From Brucella haematophila (GTDB lineage: Bacteria > Pseudomonadota > Alphaproteobacteria > Rhizobiales > Rhizobiaceae), in NCBI RefSeq assembly GCF_005938105.1, contig NZ_VCPE01000014.1:107827-171826 (forward strand): DNA of 64,000 bases, given 5' to 3'. A program made the translations under genes and the position numbers. Under the pieces are notes generated by a model. The model saw only the letters and a program-made list of their open reading frames with translations. It made no database searches and was not told the DNA's origin. This document shows, piece by piece, positions 1 through 8,855 of this stretch. Position 1 is the stretch's first letter, and every line of letters starts with the position of its first letter.

Positions 1-2
1 AT

Positions 3-1028
3 ACCGGGCCAACCGCCGCGACTGAGCCTTGGATGAAGGCGCTTGCAAAGCTGCGCATTCTGTTCCGCCGCTTCCAGCAGATGAACACGATTGCGCGTTC
101 GTCCGACAATATAAAAAGCCATTACGACCTGTCCGGTGAGCTTTACGACCTGTTTCTCGATCCGGACAAGCAGTATTCCTGCGCCTATTTCGAAACACCA
201 AATGCAACGCTCGCCGAGGCGCAACTCGCCAAGAAGCGCCATATCGCGGCGAAACTGCTGGTGAAGGAAGGCGACAACGTGCTGGATATCGGCTGCGGCT
301 GGGGCGGCATGGGCCTGTATCTCGCCCGCCACCTCAAGGCCAATGTGACCGGCGTGACCTTGTCGGAAGAACAGCACGGCATCGCCAATCAGCGCGCCCT
401 TGATGAAGGACTTTCGGACCGCGCCAAGTTCGAGCTGACCGACTATCGCAACATTGACGACAAGTTCGACCGTCTGGTTTCGGTCGGCATGTTCGAGCAT
501 GTCGGTGTCGGCCATTTTGCGGAATATTTCCAGCATGTGGCACGGCTGATGAAGCCGGATGGCGTGTTCCTGCTGCATGCCATCGGGCGTTCCGACGGAC
601 CGGGCGCGACCAATCCGTTCATCCGCAAATACATCTTTCCGGGCGGCTATATCCCTGCCCTGTCGGAGGTGCTGCCGCATATCGAAAAGGCCGGGCTTTA
701 TGTCACAGACATCGAAATTCTGCGGCTGCATTATGCGGAAACGCTCAAGGCCTGGCGTGAGGCCTTCATGGCCAATCGCGAGCGGGCCAAGGCGCTTTAT
801 GACGAACGCTTCTGCCGCATGTGGGAGTTTTATCTCGCCGCATCGGAAAGCGCCTTCCGCTGGCAGAACATGATGGTGTTCCACATCCAGATTGCGCACC
901 GGCAGGAATCCGTTCCGCTGACGCGCAACTATATCGAAGCGGAAGAAAAGCGCCTGAAGCGGCTCGACAGTGCACCAAAGGGGGCCAATAGCGAGGCCCG
1001 CGCCGTCAAGAAAAGCATGAATGCCTGA
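3..1028 (+). CDS. cfa: Cyclopropane-fatty-acyl-phospholipid synthase family methyltransferase, 5' end outside window
   Basis: S-adenosylmethionine-dependent enzyme that adds a methylene bridge to unsaturated acyl chains of membrane phospholipids. The frame is open from base 3 with no upstream stop, and family members are longer at the N-terminus, so this is a 5'-truncated gene rather than one starting at the ATG at 33. Counting from that ATG, the SAM-binding motif VLDIGCGWGG lies at residues 83-92. The family's substrate-binding features follow it, with GMFEHVG about 40-50 residues further on and a C-terminal YxFxxxxxAxRxxxxxxxQ-like helical region. A strong hairpin with a T-run follows 33 bases after the stop. 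Other SAM methyltransferases share the fold, but the lead-in HYDLSGELYDLFLD is characteristic of Cfa. Confidence 0.9.
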   Translation, partial: TGPTAATEPWMKALAKLRILFRRFQQMNTIARSSDNIKSHYDLSGELYDLFLDPDKQYSCAYFETPNATLAEAQLAKKRHIAAKLLVKEGDNVLDIGCGWGGMGLYLARHLKANVTGVTLSEEQHGIANQRALDEGLSDRAKFELTDYRNIDDKFDRLVSVGMFEHVGVGHFAEYFQHVARLMKPDGVFLLHAIGRSDGPGATNPFIRKYIFPGGYIPALSEVLPHIEKAGLYVTDIEILRLHYAETLKAWREAFMANRERAKALYDERFCRMWEFYLAASESAFRWQNMMVFHIQIAHRQESVPLTRNYIEAEEKRLKRLDSAPKGANSEARAVKKSMNA

Positions 1029-1060
1029 TCCGGCAAGCGCCGGTTCACACGATCAAAGAA

Positions 1061-1088
1061 GGGCTGCCGTCTCCGGCAGCCCTTTTTT
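1061..1088 (+). terminator. Rho-independent terminator after cfa
   Basis: Nine-base perfect stem GGGCTGCCG/CGGCAGCCC with a TCTC loop, followed by six T residues. It ends the cfa transcript. Confidence 0.9.
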
Positions 1089-1095
1089 ACGTTAT

Positions 1096-1200
1096 TCGGC
1101 CTTCAGCACGAGTCCGTGTCCTACTCGACCTTCGGCACTAGACTATGTCTTCCTCGGCCTTCGGCACGAGTCTATGTTTTAGTCGGCCTTCGGCACTCCG
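1096..1200. repeat. Imperfect 29-bp tandem repeat, about 3.6 copies
   Basis: Units begin at 1096, 1125, 1154 and 1183. Each begins TCGRCCTTCRGCAC and continues with a variant of KAGWCTATGTCYT. The last, partial unit lies inside the 3' end of the NUP-family gene (its final codons ...PKAD-stop), so the array looks like tandem duplication of that gene's 3' end. See findings. Confidence 0.75.
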
Positions 1201-2192
1201 GCCTCCCACTTGTCCCAATGGGCGACAATATCATCGACCAGCGGTGAACCAACGAGATAGATGTTCTGCACCGTCTCGGCGAAACCGCCTGCCGTCTGAC
1301 CCGGAGCCGGATCTAGGTGCTGCAAGGTGGTTTCATTCGGGTTGCCCTGATCGAAATTCACCGCGCCACGCAGGCTGGCAATACGATCCGTGCCGAACTG
1401 GCGCTTGATGACCAGCGTGATCGCTGCCGCTTCCATTTCAGTCACGAGATAATCATCGGCGCCGTAAAGATGCGCAATGTACTGCGCCTCTTTCGACAGG
1501 CCAGGGCCATGGAAGAACGTATCGCCGGTCATATGCGTGCCGGTCTTCAGGGATGGCTTGGCCTGTGCGGCCTTGTCGGGATACCGCATGCGATAGTTCT
1601 GGGCTTCCTGCGAATCGCGCAGCTCCACCTTCGAGCCAAGGTGCATGGCAGCCGCGACCAGATCGGGATTGAGCTTAAAGACGCGATAATCCTCATAGCC
1701 CTTGCGCGGCATGAAAACCGGCTCGCCGGGTTTGCCTTCTTCCGGGGCCCAGCGATGGCCGAGATCGTAATCGACCAGCCAGGTCGCCCAGCTCACATCA
1801 CCGATGGTGCCGCGTGATGGCGGCGTACCGGCCACGCCCGACAGAATGTAATAGCTCTTCGAGAAATCGAAGGCCGGATCGAGCAGAATGGCCTGCATAC
1901 TGGCCGACGAATTGACCTTGCCCATGCCCAGCACCGAACCGCAGACACCGTCATCATTGCAATAGACCGGCTTCAGCGCGCCTTTCACTTCGATGGGCTT
2001 GGCGTCTTTCCAATAGCGCTCATACCACCATTGAAACTCGCCAGCGCGATCGCCGCTGTTCTGCCCGATCTCGAACATGGCCGCGATGAAAACCTTGACC
2101 TTGATCGGTTCGGCAGCAGCAGCCTGTGCCGTAAACGAAGCGAGATAAGCCAGGCAGGAAAAAAGCCCGGCTGCGATCAGTCGATGCCGCAT
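1179..2192 (-). CDS. Purine nucleoside permease (NUP) family exported protein
   Basis: 337 residues from the chosen ATG at 2192. That ATG has AAAGG seven bases upstream and begins a signal peptide (charged MRHR, hydrophobic core, cleavage near AQA-AAA at about residue 24). The open frame continues 30 codons further upstream, but those codons do not look like a secreted-protein N-terminus. The mature protein matches the NUP family (fungal purine nucleoside permeases and bacterial relatives). Its conserved stretches include FEIGQNSGDRAGEFQWWYE, VLGMGKVNSSAS and SGVAGTPPSRGTIGDVSWA. These resemble the nucleoside-phosphorylase fold, so a periplasmic nucleoside-binding or -cleaving role is as plausible as transport. 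There are no transmembrane helices beyond the signal, so 'permease' is a family name only. Confidence 0.82.
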   Translation of the reverse strand: MRHRLIAAGLFSCLAYLASFTAQAAAAEPIKVKVFIAAMFEIGQNSGDRAGEFQWWYERYWKDAKPIEVKGALKPVYCNDDGVCGSVLGMGKVNSSASMQAILLDPAFDFSKSYYILSGVAGTPPSRGTIGDVSWATWLVDYDLGHRWAPEEGKPGEPVFMPRKGYEDYRVFKLNPDLVAAAMHLGSKVELRDSQEAQNYRMRYPDKAAQAKPSLKTGTHMTGDTFFHGPGLSKEAQYIAHLYGADDYLVTEMEAAAITLVIKRQFGTDRIASLRGAVNFDQGNPNETTLQHLDPAPGQTAGGFAETVQNIYLVGSPLVDDIVAHWDKWEAGVPKAD

Positions 2193-2455
2193 GAATGAAC
2201 CTTTGCATGAAGAGCCTGTCGCCGGAATCACGCATGATCCGGGGCAGACGAATTTCGGAGATAAAGGCAGAGTAATATCCACCGTTAATCACGGCAACGC
2301 CCGTCAAGAACATAGCGTCCATGCGCAGGCGCAAACTGTGAATCAGTGTGAATCATGGTATAGCTTATCCCTTCCAGCAGGAATCATCCGAAGCCGCGTT
2401 GCGTTTGGCATCACATGACGGTTAGCTGGCAGTATCAGGGACAGGATCAAGAATC
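2193..2455. other. Divergent intergenic region upstream of dnaB
   Basis: Holds the 5' regions of the NUP gene (minus) and dnaB (plus). A perfect tandem of TGTGAATCA occurs at 2337-2345 and 2347-2355 just before a TATAGCT stretch. A short overlapping open frame here has no family resemblance and was not called. Confidence 0.5.
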
Positions 2456-3958
2456 ATGGCGGAAGCGGCGGTACGCAAACTCGAGGATGTGCGCGATCAG
2501 AAAGACGCACTCTATCGGGAAGCACCACACAATATCGAAGCGGAACAGGCATTGCTGGGCGCAATCCTGATCAACAACGACGCCTTTTACCGCATATCGG
2601 ACTTTCTGAAGCCGACCCATTTCTTCGAACCGCTACACCGCCGTATCTATGAGATCACCACCGATCTCATCCGCGTCGGCAAGATGGCCAATCCGGTCAC
2701 CATGAAGACCTTCCTGCCTGACGGCAAGGTGGGCGATCTTTCGATATTCCAATATGTCACGCGCCTTGCCACCGAGGCCGTGACCATCATCAATGCTGCG
2801 GATTATGGCCGCGCGATCTATGATCTGGCGACCCGCCGTGCGCTGATCGGGATCGGCGAGGACATGGTCAATGTCGCCTATGATGCGCCGGTCGACAACG
2901 CGCCACAGGAACAGATCGAGGACGCCGAGCGCCGCCTGTTCGAACTGGCCGAAACCGGCCGTTACGATGGCGGCTTCCTGCCGTTCAAGGATGCCGTGAC
3001 CACCGCCGTGGACATGGCCAATGCCGCTTTCATGCGCGATGGCCACCTGTCCGGTGTTTCGACCGGCATTCATACGCTGGACGGCAAGATGGGCGGCTTG
3101 CAGCCTTCCGACTTGATCATTCTCGCCGGACGTCCGGGCATGGGCAAGACCTCGCTCGCCACCAACATCGCCTTCAACATCGCCAATTCCTATGAGCCGG
3201 ACCAGCAGGCCGATGGAACGGTGAAAGCCAAGAATGGCGGCGTCGTCGGCTTTTTCTCGCTCGAAATGTCGGCGGAACAGCTTGCAACCCGTATCATTTC
3301 CGAGCAGACGGAAGTGTCGTCCTCGAAAATCCGCCGTGGCGATATCACCGAGACCGATTTCGAAAAGCTGGTCGCCTGCTCGCAGGTGATGCAGAAAATC
3401 CCGCTTTATATCGACCAGACCGGTGGTATTTCCATCGCGCAGCTTGCCGCCCGCGCCCGTCGTCTCAAGCGCCAGCGCGGCCTTGATGTTCTGGTGATCG
3501 ACTACGTTCAGCTGATGACCGGCTCGTCGAAGGCCTCGGCACAGAACCGCGTGCAGGAAATCACCGAAATCACCACCGGCCTGAAGGCGCTCGGCAAGGA
3601 ACTGAACGTTCCGATCATCGCGCTTTCCCAGCTCTCGCGTCAGGTGGAAAGCCGCGACGACAAGCGCCCGCAGCTCTCCGATCTTCGTGAATCAGGCTCG
3701 ATCGAGCAGGACGCCGACGTGGTGCTGTTCGTGTTCCGCGAGGAATATTACGTCAAGAACCTTGAGCCGCGCGACGAATTCGACCCGAAATACGAAGAAT
3801 GGAAGCAGCATTTCGAAAAAGTGCGCGGCACTGCCGATGTCATCATCGCCAAGCAGCGTCACGGACCGACCGGAACGGTCAAGCTCGCCTTCCAGTCCGA
3901 ATTCACGCGATTTGCAGATCTGGCCGAGGGTTCCTATCTCCCGGAGCAGTATGAATAG
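2456..3958 (+). CDS. dnaB: Replicative DNA helicase DnaB
   Basis: Hexameric 5'-3' helicase that unwinds DNA ahead of the replication fork and recruits primase. 500 residues, the normal length. The N-terminal DnaB domain has the family signature PHNIEAEQALLGAIL at about residues 24-38. The RecA-like motor domain follows, with Walker A GRPGMGKTS (225-233), FFSLEMS (about 265-271), Walker B LDVLVIDYVQLM and the SQLSRQVE/DLRESGSIEQDAD motifs. No intein or insertion is present. It is followed 27 bases later by radA, so replication and repair genes sit together. Confidence 0.98.
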   Translation: MAEAAVRKLEDVRDQKDALYREAPHNIEAEQALLGAILINNDAFYRISDFLKPTHFFEPLHRRIYEITTDLIRVGKMANPVTMKTFLPDGKVGDLSIFQYVTRLATEAVTIINAADYGRAIYDLATRRALIGIGEDMVNVAYDAPVDNAPQEQIEDAERRLFELAETGRYDGGFLPFKDAVTTAVDMANAAFMRDGHLSGVSTGIHTLDGKMGGLQPSDLIILAGRPGMGKTSLATNIAFNIANSYEPDQQADGTVKAKNGGVVGFFSLEMSAEQLATRIISEQTEVSSSKIRRGDITETDFEKLVACSQVMQKIPLYIDQTGGISIAQLAARARRLKRQRGLDVLVIDYVQLMTGSSKASAQNRVQEITEITTGLKALGKELNVPIIALSQLSRQVESRDDKRPQLSDLRESGSIEQDADVVLFVFREEYYVKNLEPRDEFDPKYEEWKQHFEKVRGTADVIIAKQRHGPTGTVKLAFQSEFTRFADLAEGSYLPEQYE

Positions 3959-3985
3959 TATTTCTTCGAAAAAGGCGCGTCTCTG

Positions 3986-5377
3986 ATGGCCAAGGCGCGC
4001 ATTCAGTTCATCTGCCAGAATTGCGGCACAGTGCATACGCGCTGGGCGGGCAAGTGCGATTCCTGTGGCGAGTGGAACACGCTCGTCGAGGAAGGCACCA
4101 ATAGCGGCATCGGTTCCGGTCCAGGCGCCATGTTGTCGAAGCGCAAGGGTCGCGCCGTGGCGCTGACCTCGCTTTCCGGCGATATAGAAGATGCCCCGCG
4201 CATCATTTCCGGCATCAGCGAACTCGACCGGGTAACCGGCGGCGGTTTCGTGCGTGGGTCTGCACTGCTGATCGGCGGCGATCCCGGCATCGGCAAATCC
4301 ACGCTTCTGACGCAGGCCGCAGCAGCCCTTGCCAATCGCGGCCACCGCATCGTCTATGTTTCGGGCGAAGAAGCCGTCGCGCAGATCCGCCTGCGTGCGC
4401 AGCGTCTCGGCGTCGCCACGTCGCCGGTGGAACTTGCCGCCGAAACCAATGTCGAAGACATCATCGCCACCATCTCCGATGGCAAACGCCCTGATCTGGT
4501 GATTATCGATTCGATCCAGACCTTGTGGACCGATATGGCGGATTCGGCCCCCGGCACGGTTACGCAGGTGCGTTCCTCGGCGCAGGCGATGATCCGTTAT
4601 GCCAAGCAGACAGGCGCTGCGGTGGTGCTGGTCGGCCATGTCACCAAGGACGGCCAGATTGCCGGCCCGCGCGTGGTCGAGCATATGGTCGATGGCGTTC
4701 TCTATTTCGAAGGCGAAGGCGGGCATCATTACCGCATCCTGCGCACGGTGAAGAACCGCTTCGGCCCCACCGATGAAATCGGCGTTTTCGAAATGTCCGA
4801 TGGCGGCTTGCGCGAAGTGTCCAATCCGTCCGAGCTTTTTCTCGGCGAACGCAACGAAAAAGCGCCCGGAGCTGCGGTTTTCGCCGGTATGGAAGGCACG
4901 CGCCCGGTTCTGGTGGAAATTCAGGCCCTTGTTGCCCCCTCCTCTCTCGGCACGCCGCGCCGTGCCGTCGTGGGCTGGGATGGCGGGCGTCTCGCCATGA
5001 TCCTCGCCGTGCTGGAATCGCATTGCGGGGTGCGTTTCGGCCAGCATGACGTCTATCTGAATGTTGCGGGCGGCTATCGGATCAGCGAACCGGCGGCCGA
5101 TATTGCCGTTGCATCGGCGCTTGTTTCCTCGATGGCCGGTATTGCCCTTCCGCCAGATTGTGTTTATTTCGGCGAAATCAGCCTTTCCGGTGCTGTTCGT
5201 GCGGTGACGCATGCAGTACAGAGATTGAAGGAAGCAGAGAAACTCGGCTTCCGGCAGGCGGAAGTGCCAAGCGGTAGCGGCGAACTCTGGAAAGATCGCA
5301 GCTTCCGTCTTATGGAAACAGCCGCCCTGCCCGACCTCGTTGCACGCATTGCCGCGGCGGGTGCCGGAAAGAAGTAG
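3986..5377 (+). CDS. radA: DNA repair protein RadA (Sms)
   Basis: RecA-related ATPase and branch-migration helicase that processes recombination intermediates. 463 residues. N-terminal four-cysteine zinc finger (C10, C13, C24, C27), Walker A GDPGIGKST at 98-106, the RadA-specific KNRFG motif, and a C-terminal Lon-protease-like domain (LNVAGGYRISEPAADIAVASAL). This last domain in RadA lacks the Lon catalytic dyad. Every hallmark is present and the length is normal. It is probably co-transcribed with dnaB. Confidence 0.97.
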   Translation: MAKARIQFICQNCGTVHTRWAGKCDSCGEWNTLVEEGTNSGIGSGPGAMLSKRKGRAVALTSLSGDIEDAPRIISGISELDRVTGGGFVRGSALLIGGDPGIGKSTLLTQAAAALANRGHRIVYVSGEEAVAQIRLRAQRLGVATSPVELAAETNVEDIIATISDGKRPDLVIIDSIQTLWTDMADSAPGTVTQVRSSAQAMIRYAKQTGAAVVLVGHVTKDGQIAGPRVVEHMVDGVLYFEGEGGHHYRILRTVKNRFGPTDEIGVFEMSDGGLREVSNPSELFLGERNEKAPGAAVFAGMEGTRPVLVEIQALVAPSSLGTPRRAVVGWDGGRLAMILAVLESHCGVRFGQHDVYLNVAGGYRISEPAADIAVASALVSSMAGIALPPDCVYFGEISLSGAVRAVTHAVQRLKEAEKLGFRQAEVPSGSGELWKDRSFRLMETAALPDLVARIAAAGAGKK

Positions 5378-5490
5378 AAATCGGGAATGTGAAGCTGGAA
5401 GATTCTGTCAACCTTCCAGTGGTAAGCTTCCGCGTCTTTGACTGCCCTGCGCACCGGAACGCTTGCGCGAAAAACTAAGGACAGGCCAGA

Positions 5491-6066
5491 ATGCCCATAA
5501 CCATGCTTGATGGAATTCTACTCGGGATAACGCTGGTATCAGCGGTTCTGGCGATGGTGCGCGGTTTTTCCCGCGAAGTACTGTCGCTCGTATCCTGGGC
5601 TGCGGCAGCAGCTGCCGCTTTCCTATTCTATAAGCCGGTGCTGCCCTACATAAAGCCCTATATCAACAACGAAACCCTTGCGATGATCGCCGCCATGGCT
5701 GCGGTTTTCCTCGTGGTGCTGATCATCGTTTCGCTGATCACCATGAAGATCGCGGATTTCATCATCGACAGCCGCATCGGCGCGCTCGATCGCACGCTGG
5801 GCTTCCTGTTCGGCGCGGCACGCGGTGTTCTGCTGATGGTCGTCGCCATGCTGTTCTTCAACTGGGCGGTGCCGGATAACCAGCCTGCCTGGATCACCAA
5901 TGCGAAATCGAAGCCGATGCTCGATTCCTTCGGCGAACAGCTGCGCAATCTTCTGCCTGCCGACCCGGAATCGATGGTCGACAAGTTCAAGCCGCAGCGC
6001 AATGCACCAGCCACTGGCGAACAGGAAGAAGCGCCTGTTCCGGATGACGCGCCAGCGCAGCAATAA
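5491..6066 (+). CDS. cvpA: CvpA family membrane protein
   Basis: 191-residue inner-membrane protein with about four hydrophobic segments (near residues 5-25, 27-46, 64-86 and 103-125) and a charged, proline/glutamate-rich C-terminal tail. The N-terminal MLDGILLGITLVSAVLAMVR segment and the central SRIGALDRTLGFLFGAARG motif are characteristic of CvpA/colicin V production proteins. It is located directly before purF, as in enterobacteria, where cvpA and purF form one operon; here a terminator-like hairpin lies between them. The molecular role is not settled. Confidence 0.9.
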   Translation: MPITMLDGILLGITLVSAVLAMVRGFSREVLSLVSWAAAAAAAFLFYKPVLPYIKPYINNETLAMIAAMAAVFLVVLIIVSLITMKIADFIIDSRIGALDRTLGFLFGAARGVLLMVVAMLFFNWAVPDNQPAWITNAKSKPMLDSFGEQLRNLLPADPESMVDKFKPQRNAPATGEQEEAPVPDDAPAQQ

Positions 6067-6088
6067 TCAGCACCTGATTTAAAAAATT

Positions 6089-6121
6089 GAAACCGGCTCG
6101 TGCCGGTTTCATCTGTTTTTG
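6089..6121 (+). terminator. Terminator between cvpA and purF
   Basis: Eight-base perfect stem GAAACCGG/CCGGTTTC with a CTCGTG loop, followed by ATCTGTTTTT. Confidence 0.8.
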
Positions 6122-6243
6122 GCCCCAATAAAGGCCTATATGATCGGCTTAACTGACGCGGGTTCAAGGGATCGCTTTCAAAACAGCGTCCTTTCATGTA
6201 AATGTTGTTTTTAACAACCCGCAATCGAAAGGTCTTGCGGACA

Positions 6244-7734
6244 ATGTTCCAACAATCGCATGATGAGACTTCCTTTATGCTGGATGACGACACCCTGCAT
6301 GAAGAGTGTGGTGTATTCGGCATTTTGGGTCATGAGGACGCCGCAGCGCTGACAGCGCTGGGTCTGCACGCCCTTCAGCATCGCGGGCAGGAAGCCGCCG
6401 GTATCGTCTCGTACCACAATCGCCGCTTCCATTCCGAACGCCATATGGGCCTCGTCGGGGACCATTTCACCGACGCCGCCACGCTGAACCGCCTGCCCGG
6501 CGACCGCGCCATCGGCCATGTGCGCTATTCCACGACCGGCGAAACGATCCTGCGCAATGTGCAGCCGCTTTTCGCAGAACTGGAAGTCGGCGGCATTGCG
6601 ATTGCCCATAACGGCAATTTCACCAACGGCATCTCGCTGCGCAAACAGCTCATCGCCTCAGGCGCGATCTTCCAGGCGACTTCCGACACGGAAGTCGTTT
6701 TGCATATGATCGCCCGTTCGCGTTTTGCCTCGTCTTCCGACCGTTTCGTGGATGCGATCCGTCAGGTCGAAGGCGGCTACGCCATGCTGGCACTGACCCG
6801 CACCAAGCTGATCGCCGCGCGCGATAGCATCGGCATTCGTCCGCTCGTCATGGGCGAACTGGATGGCAAGCCGATCTTCTGCTCGGAAACCTGCGCCCTC
6901 GACATCATCGGCGCGAAATACATTCGCGACGTTGAAAATGGCGAAGTGATCGTCTGCGAAATCCAGCAGGACGGCTCGATCACCACCCAGTCCATCAAGG
7001 CGGAAAACCCGCAGCCGGAACGTCTGTGCCTGTTCGAATATGTCTATTTCGCCCGCCCGGATTCTGTCGTCGGCGGACGCAGCGTCTATGTCGCGCGCAA
7101 GAATATGGGTATCGAACTGGCTGGTGAGGCCGGTGTCGAAGCCGATGTCATTGTGCCGGTGCCCGATGGCGGCACGCCTGCGGCGCTCGGCTTTGCGCAG
7201 GCAAGCGGCATTCCTTTCGAATATGGCATCATCCGCAACCATTATGTCGGGCGCACCTTCATCGAGCCGACCCAGCAGATTCGCGCCTTGGGCGTGAAGC
7301 TGAAGCATTCGGCCAATCGTGCCATGATCGAAGGCAAACGTGTTGTGCTGGTGGATGATTCCATCGTGCGCGGCACCACCTCGGTCAAGATCGTGCAGAT
7401 GATGCGCGATGCGGGCGCGAAGGAAGTGCATATACGGGTGGCAAGCCCGATGATCTATCATCCGGATTTCTACGGCATCGACACGCCGCACGCCGACAAG
7501 CTTCTCGCCAACCAGCATGAAGATCTGGAATCCATGTGCCGTTACATCGGCGCGGATTCGCTGGCCTTCCTGTCTATCGACGGTCTCTACAAGGCTGTCG
7601 GCGGCAAGCCGCGTGATCCGAACGCGCCTGCCTTCACGGATCACTATTTCACGGGTGATTACCCGACCCGCCTTCTCGATCAGGAAGGCGAAAGCAACAT
7701 CCACACGCTGTCGCTGCTGGCCAGCAACGGCTAA
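6244..7734 (+). CDS. purF: Amidophosphoribosyltransferase PurF
   Basis: First committed step of purine synthesis: PRPP plus glutamine to 5-phosphoribosylamine. 496 residues from the ATG at 6244, which has AAAGG 11 bases upstream. An in-frame ATG at 6202 would add 14 residues without family support. The short propeptide ends before the nucleophile Cys22 in EECGVFG. The glutaminase domain includes HRGQEAAG and AHNGNFTN. The C-terminal phosphoribosyltransferase domain has the PRPP loop RVVLVDDSIVRGTTS. It lacks the CxxC pattern of Fe-S-containing PurF enzymes near the C-terminus, although I did not align it. Confidence 0.97.
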   Translation: MFQQSHDETSFMLDDDTLHEECGVFGILGHEDAAALTALGLHALQHRGQEAAGIVSYHNRRFHSERHMGLVGDHFTDAATLNRLPGDRAIGHVRYSTTGETILRNVQPLFAELEVGGIAIAHNGNFTNGISLRKQLIASGAIFQATSDTEVVLHMIARSRFASSSDRFVDAIRQVEGGYAMLALTRTKLIAARDSIGIRPLVMGELDGKPIFCSETCALDIIGAKYIRDVENGEVIVCEIQQDGSITTQSIKAENPQPERLCLFEYVYFARPDSVVGGRSVYVARKNMGIELAGEAGVEADVIVPVPDGGTPAALGFAQASGIPFEYGIIRNHYVGRTFIEPTQQIRALGVKLKHSANRAMIEGKRVVLVDDSIVRGTTSVKIVQMMRDAGAKEVHIRVASPMIYHPDFYGIDTPHADKLLANQHEDLESMCRYIGADSLAFLSIDGLYKAVGGKPRDPNAPAFTDHYFTGDYPTRLLDQEGESNIHTLSLLASNG

Positions 7735-7803
7735 CGCACATTCGCGAACTGGGCGGCCTGCGGGCCGCTCCAATCCTTCACATAAAAAGTCATTGGGGAC
7801 GGA

Positions 7804-8544
7804 ATGACAATCGACCTTACGGGCCGGCTGGCCTTGGTAACGGGCGCATCGCGCGGCATCGGGTATTTTCTTTCACTGGAACTGGCAAAACGCGGCGCGC
7901 ATGTGATCGCTGTGGCGCGTACTGTCGGCGGTCTTGAAGAGCTGGACGACGATATTCGCAAGCTCGGCGGCAACGCGACATTGGTGCCGCTCGACATCAC
8001 CGATATGGAAGCCATCGACCGCCTTGGCGGCTCGATCCACGAGCGCTGGGGTAAGCTTGATATCATGGTCGCCAATGCGGGCGTGCTGGGCACCATCTCG
8101 CCGATCGGCCATGTAGAAGCAAAGACCTTCGAAAAGGTCATGAATGTCAACGTGACAAGCGTTTGGCGTCTGATCCGCTCGACAGACCCGCTGCTGCGCC
8201 TTTCCGATGCCGGACGCGCCATTCTGCTCTCGTCCGGCGTTGCGCATAGCTGCCGCGCCTTCTGGGGGCCTTACGCCGCCTCCAAGGCGGCAGTCGAGGT
8301 CATGGCCCGCAGCTGGGCTGAAGAAACCAAGCAGATGGCCCTGAATATCAACTCGGTCAATCCCGGCGCAACCCGCACCGCCATGCGCGCGCAGGCCATG
8401 CCCGGCGAAGACCCGGACACCCTGCCGACACCGCAGGAAGTGGCCGAAAAGATCGTCAAGCTTGCCGATCCGGCGCTCGACGTCACGGGCAAGCTGTTTG
8501 ACGTGCGTCAGGACCGTTTCCTCGACTATCATATGCCGGATTGA
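7804..8544 (+). CDS. Short-chain dehydrogenase/reductase (SDR) family oxidoreductase
   Basis: 246-residue NAD(P)-dependent enzyme of the classical SDR family. The Rossmann dinucleotide motif TGASRGIG lies at residues 13-20, NAG at 91-93, the catalytic Ser at about 143-144, and YxxxK as Y157-K161. The substrate cannot be inferred. It resembles the YciK-like group by its SDPLLRLSDAGRAILLSS-type strand. It sits 69 bases after purF on the same strand and is followed by a terminator. Confidence 0.92.
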   Translation: MTIDLTGRLALVTGASRGIGYFLSLELAKRGAHVIAVARTVGGLEELDDDIRKLGGNATLVPLDITDMEAIDRLGGSIHERWGKLDIMVANAGVLGTISPIGHVEAKTFEKVMNVNVTSVWRLIRSTDPLLRLSDAGRAILLSSGVAHSCRAFWGPYAASKAAVEVMARSWAEETKQMALNINSVNPGATRTAMRAQAMPGEDPDTLPTPQEVAEKIVKLADPALDVTGKLFDVRQDRFLDYHMPD

Positions 8545-8623
8545 AAATCTGATCCAGAATAGTTATGTTTGGATTGGCGGCTGAAGCTGTAACTCCAGCC
8601 GCCGTGTACTTAGAAGATATTTA

Positions 8624-8661
8624 CCCGCACATATGCTTGCCAGCCTGTGCGGGTTTTCTTT
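8624..8661 (+). terminator. Terminator after the SDR gene
   Basis: Stem CCCGCACA (8624-8631) pairs with TGTGCGGG (8646-8653) and is followed by TTTTCTTT. Confidence 0.8.
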
Positions 8662-8670
8662 ATCCTAAGC

Positions 8671-8839
8671 GTGAACCTGATGGGTATTAGCCACATAGTT
8701 CACCTCCAAAAGGAGAGCAAAGCCCTTGCCTGGGTCGGGGTGGCTCATCCTCCCCGACGCGCCCGCTGGCTTGGCGCTTGCTGCTTTTGCCCCCATCCCG
8801 AATTGATGAACCAATTTTCAGTTGGTGAATAGCTTTTTT
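8671..8839 (+). ncRNA. Candidate structured RNA or leader upstream of the AAA NTPase gene
   Basis: Consecutive perfect stems: GTGAAC/GTTCAC (8671-8676 with 8698-8703), CTCC/GGAG (8704-8715), GTCGGGG/CCCCGAC (8734-8740 with 8752-8758) and GCGCC/GGCGC (8759-8763 with 8773-8777). A weak ACCAA/TTGGT hairpin follows, then six T residues (8834-8839), 16 bases before the next start codon. I do not recognise an Rfam family. It could be a small RNA, an attenuator-like leader or coincidental GC-rich pairing. Confidence 0.35.
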
Positions 8840-8855
8840 ACTTGAGGATTACCAA

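Larger units (their letters stand above)
8545..8855. other. Hairpin-rich intergenic region between SDR and AAA NTPase genes
   Basis: 311 bases without a convincing protein gene; a 61-codon frame at 8647-8832 has no family resemblance. It holds a GGCGGCT/AGCCGCC hairpin (8576-8603), a terminator (8624-8661) and a run of stems at 8671-8839, listed separately. Confidence 0.6.

Noticed and set aside
1096-1200. CRISPR array
   Set aside because: Units are contiguous 29-bp repeats with no unique spacers and no cas genes nearby.
3692-5212. 506-codon minus-strand open frame opposite dnaB and radA
   Set aside because: Antisense to two highly conserved genes; histidine/arginine-rich composition typical of shadow frames.
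8647-8832. 61-codon frame upstream of the AAA NTPase
   Set aside because: No ribosome-binding site or family; it coincides with the hairpin-rich stretch, better read as RNA structure.
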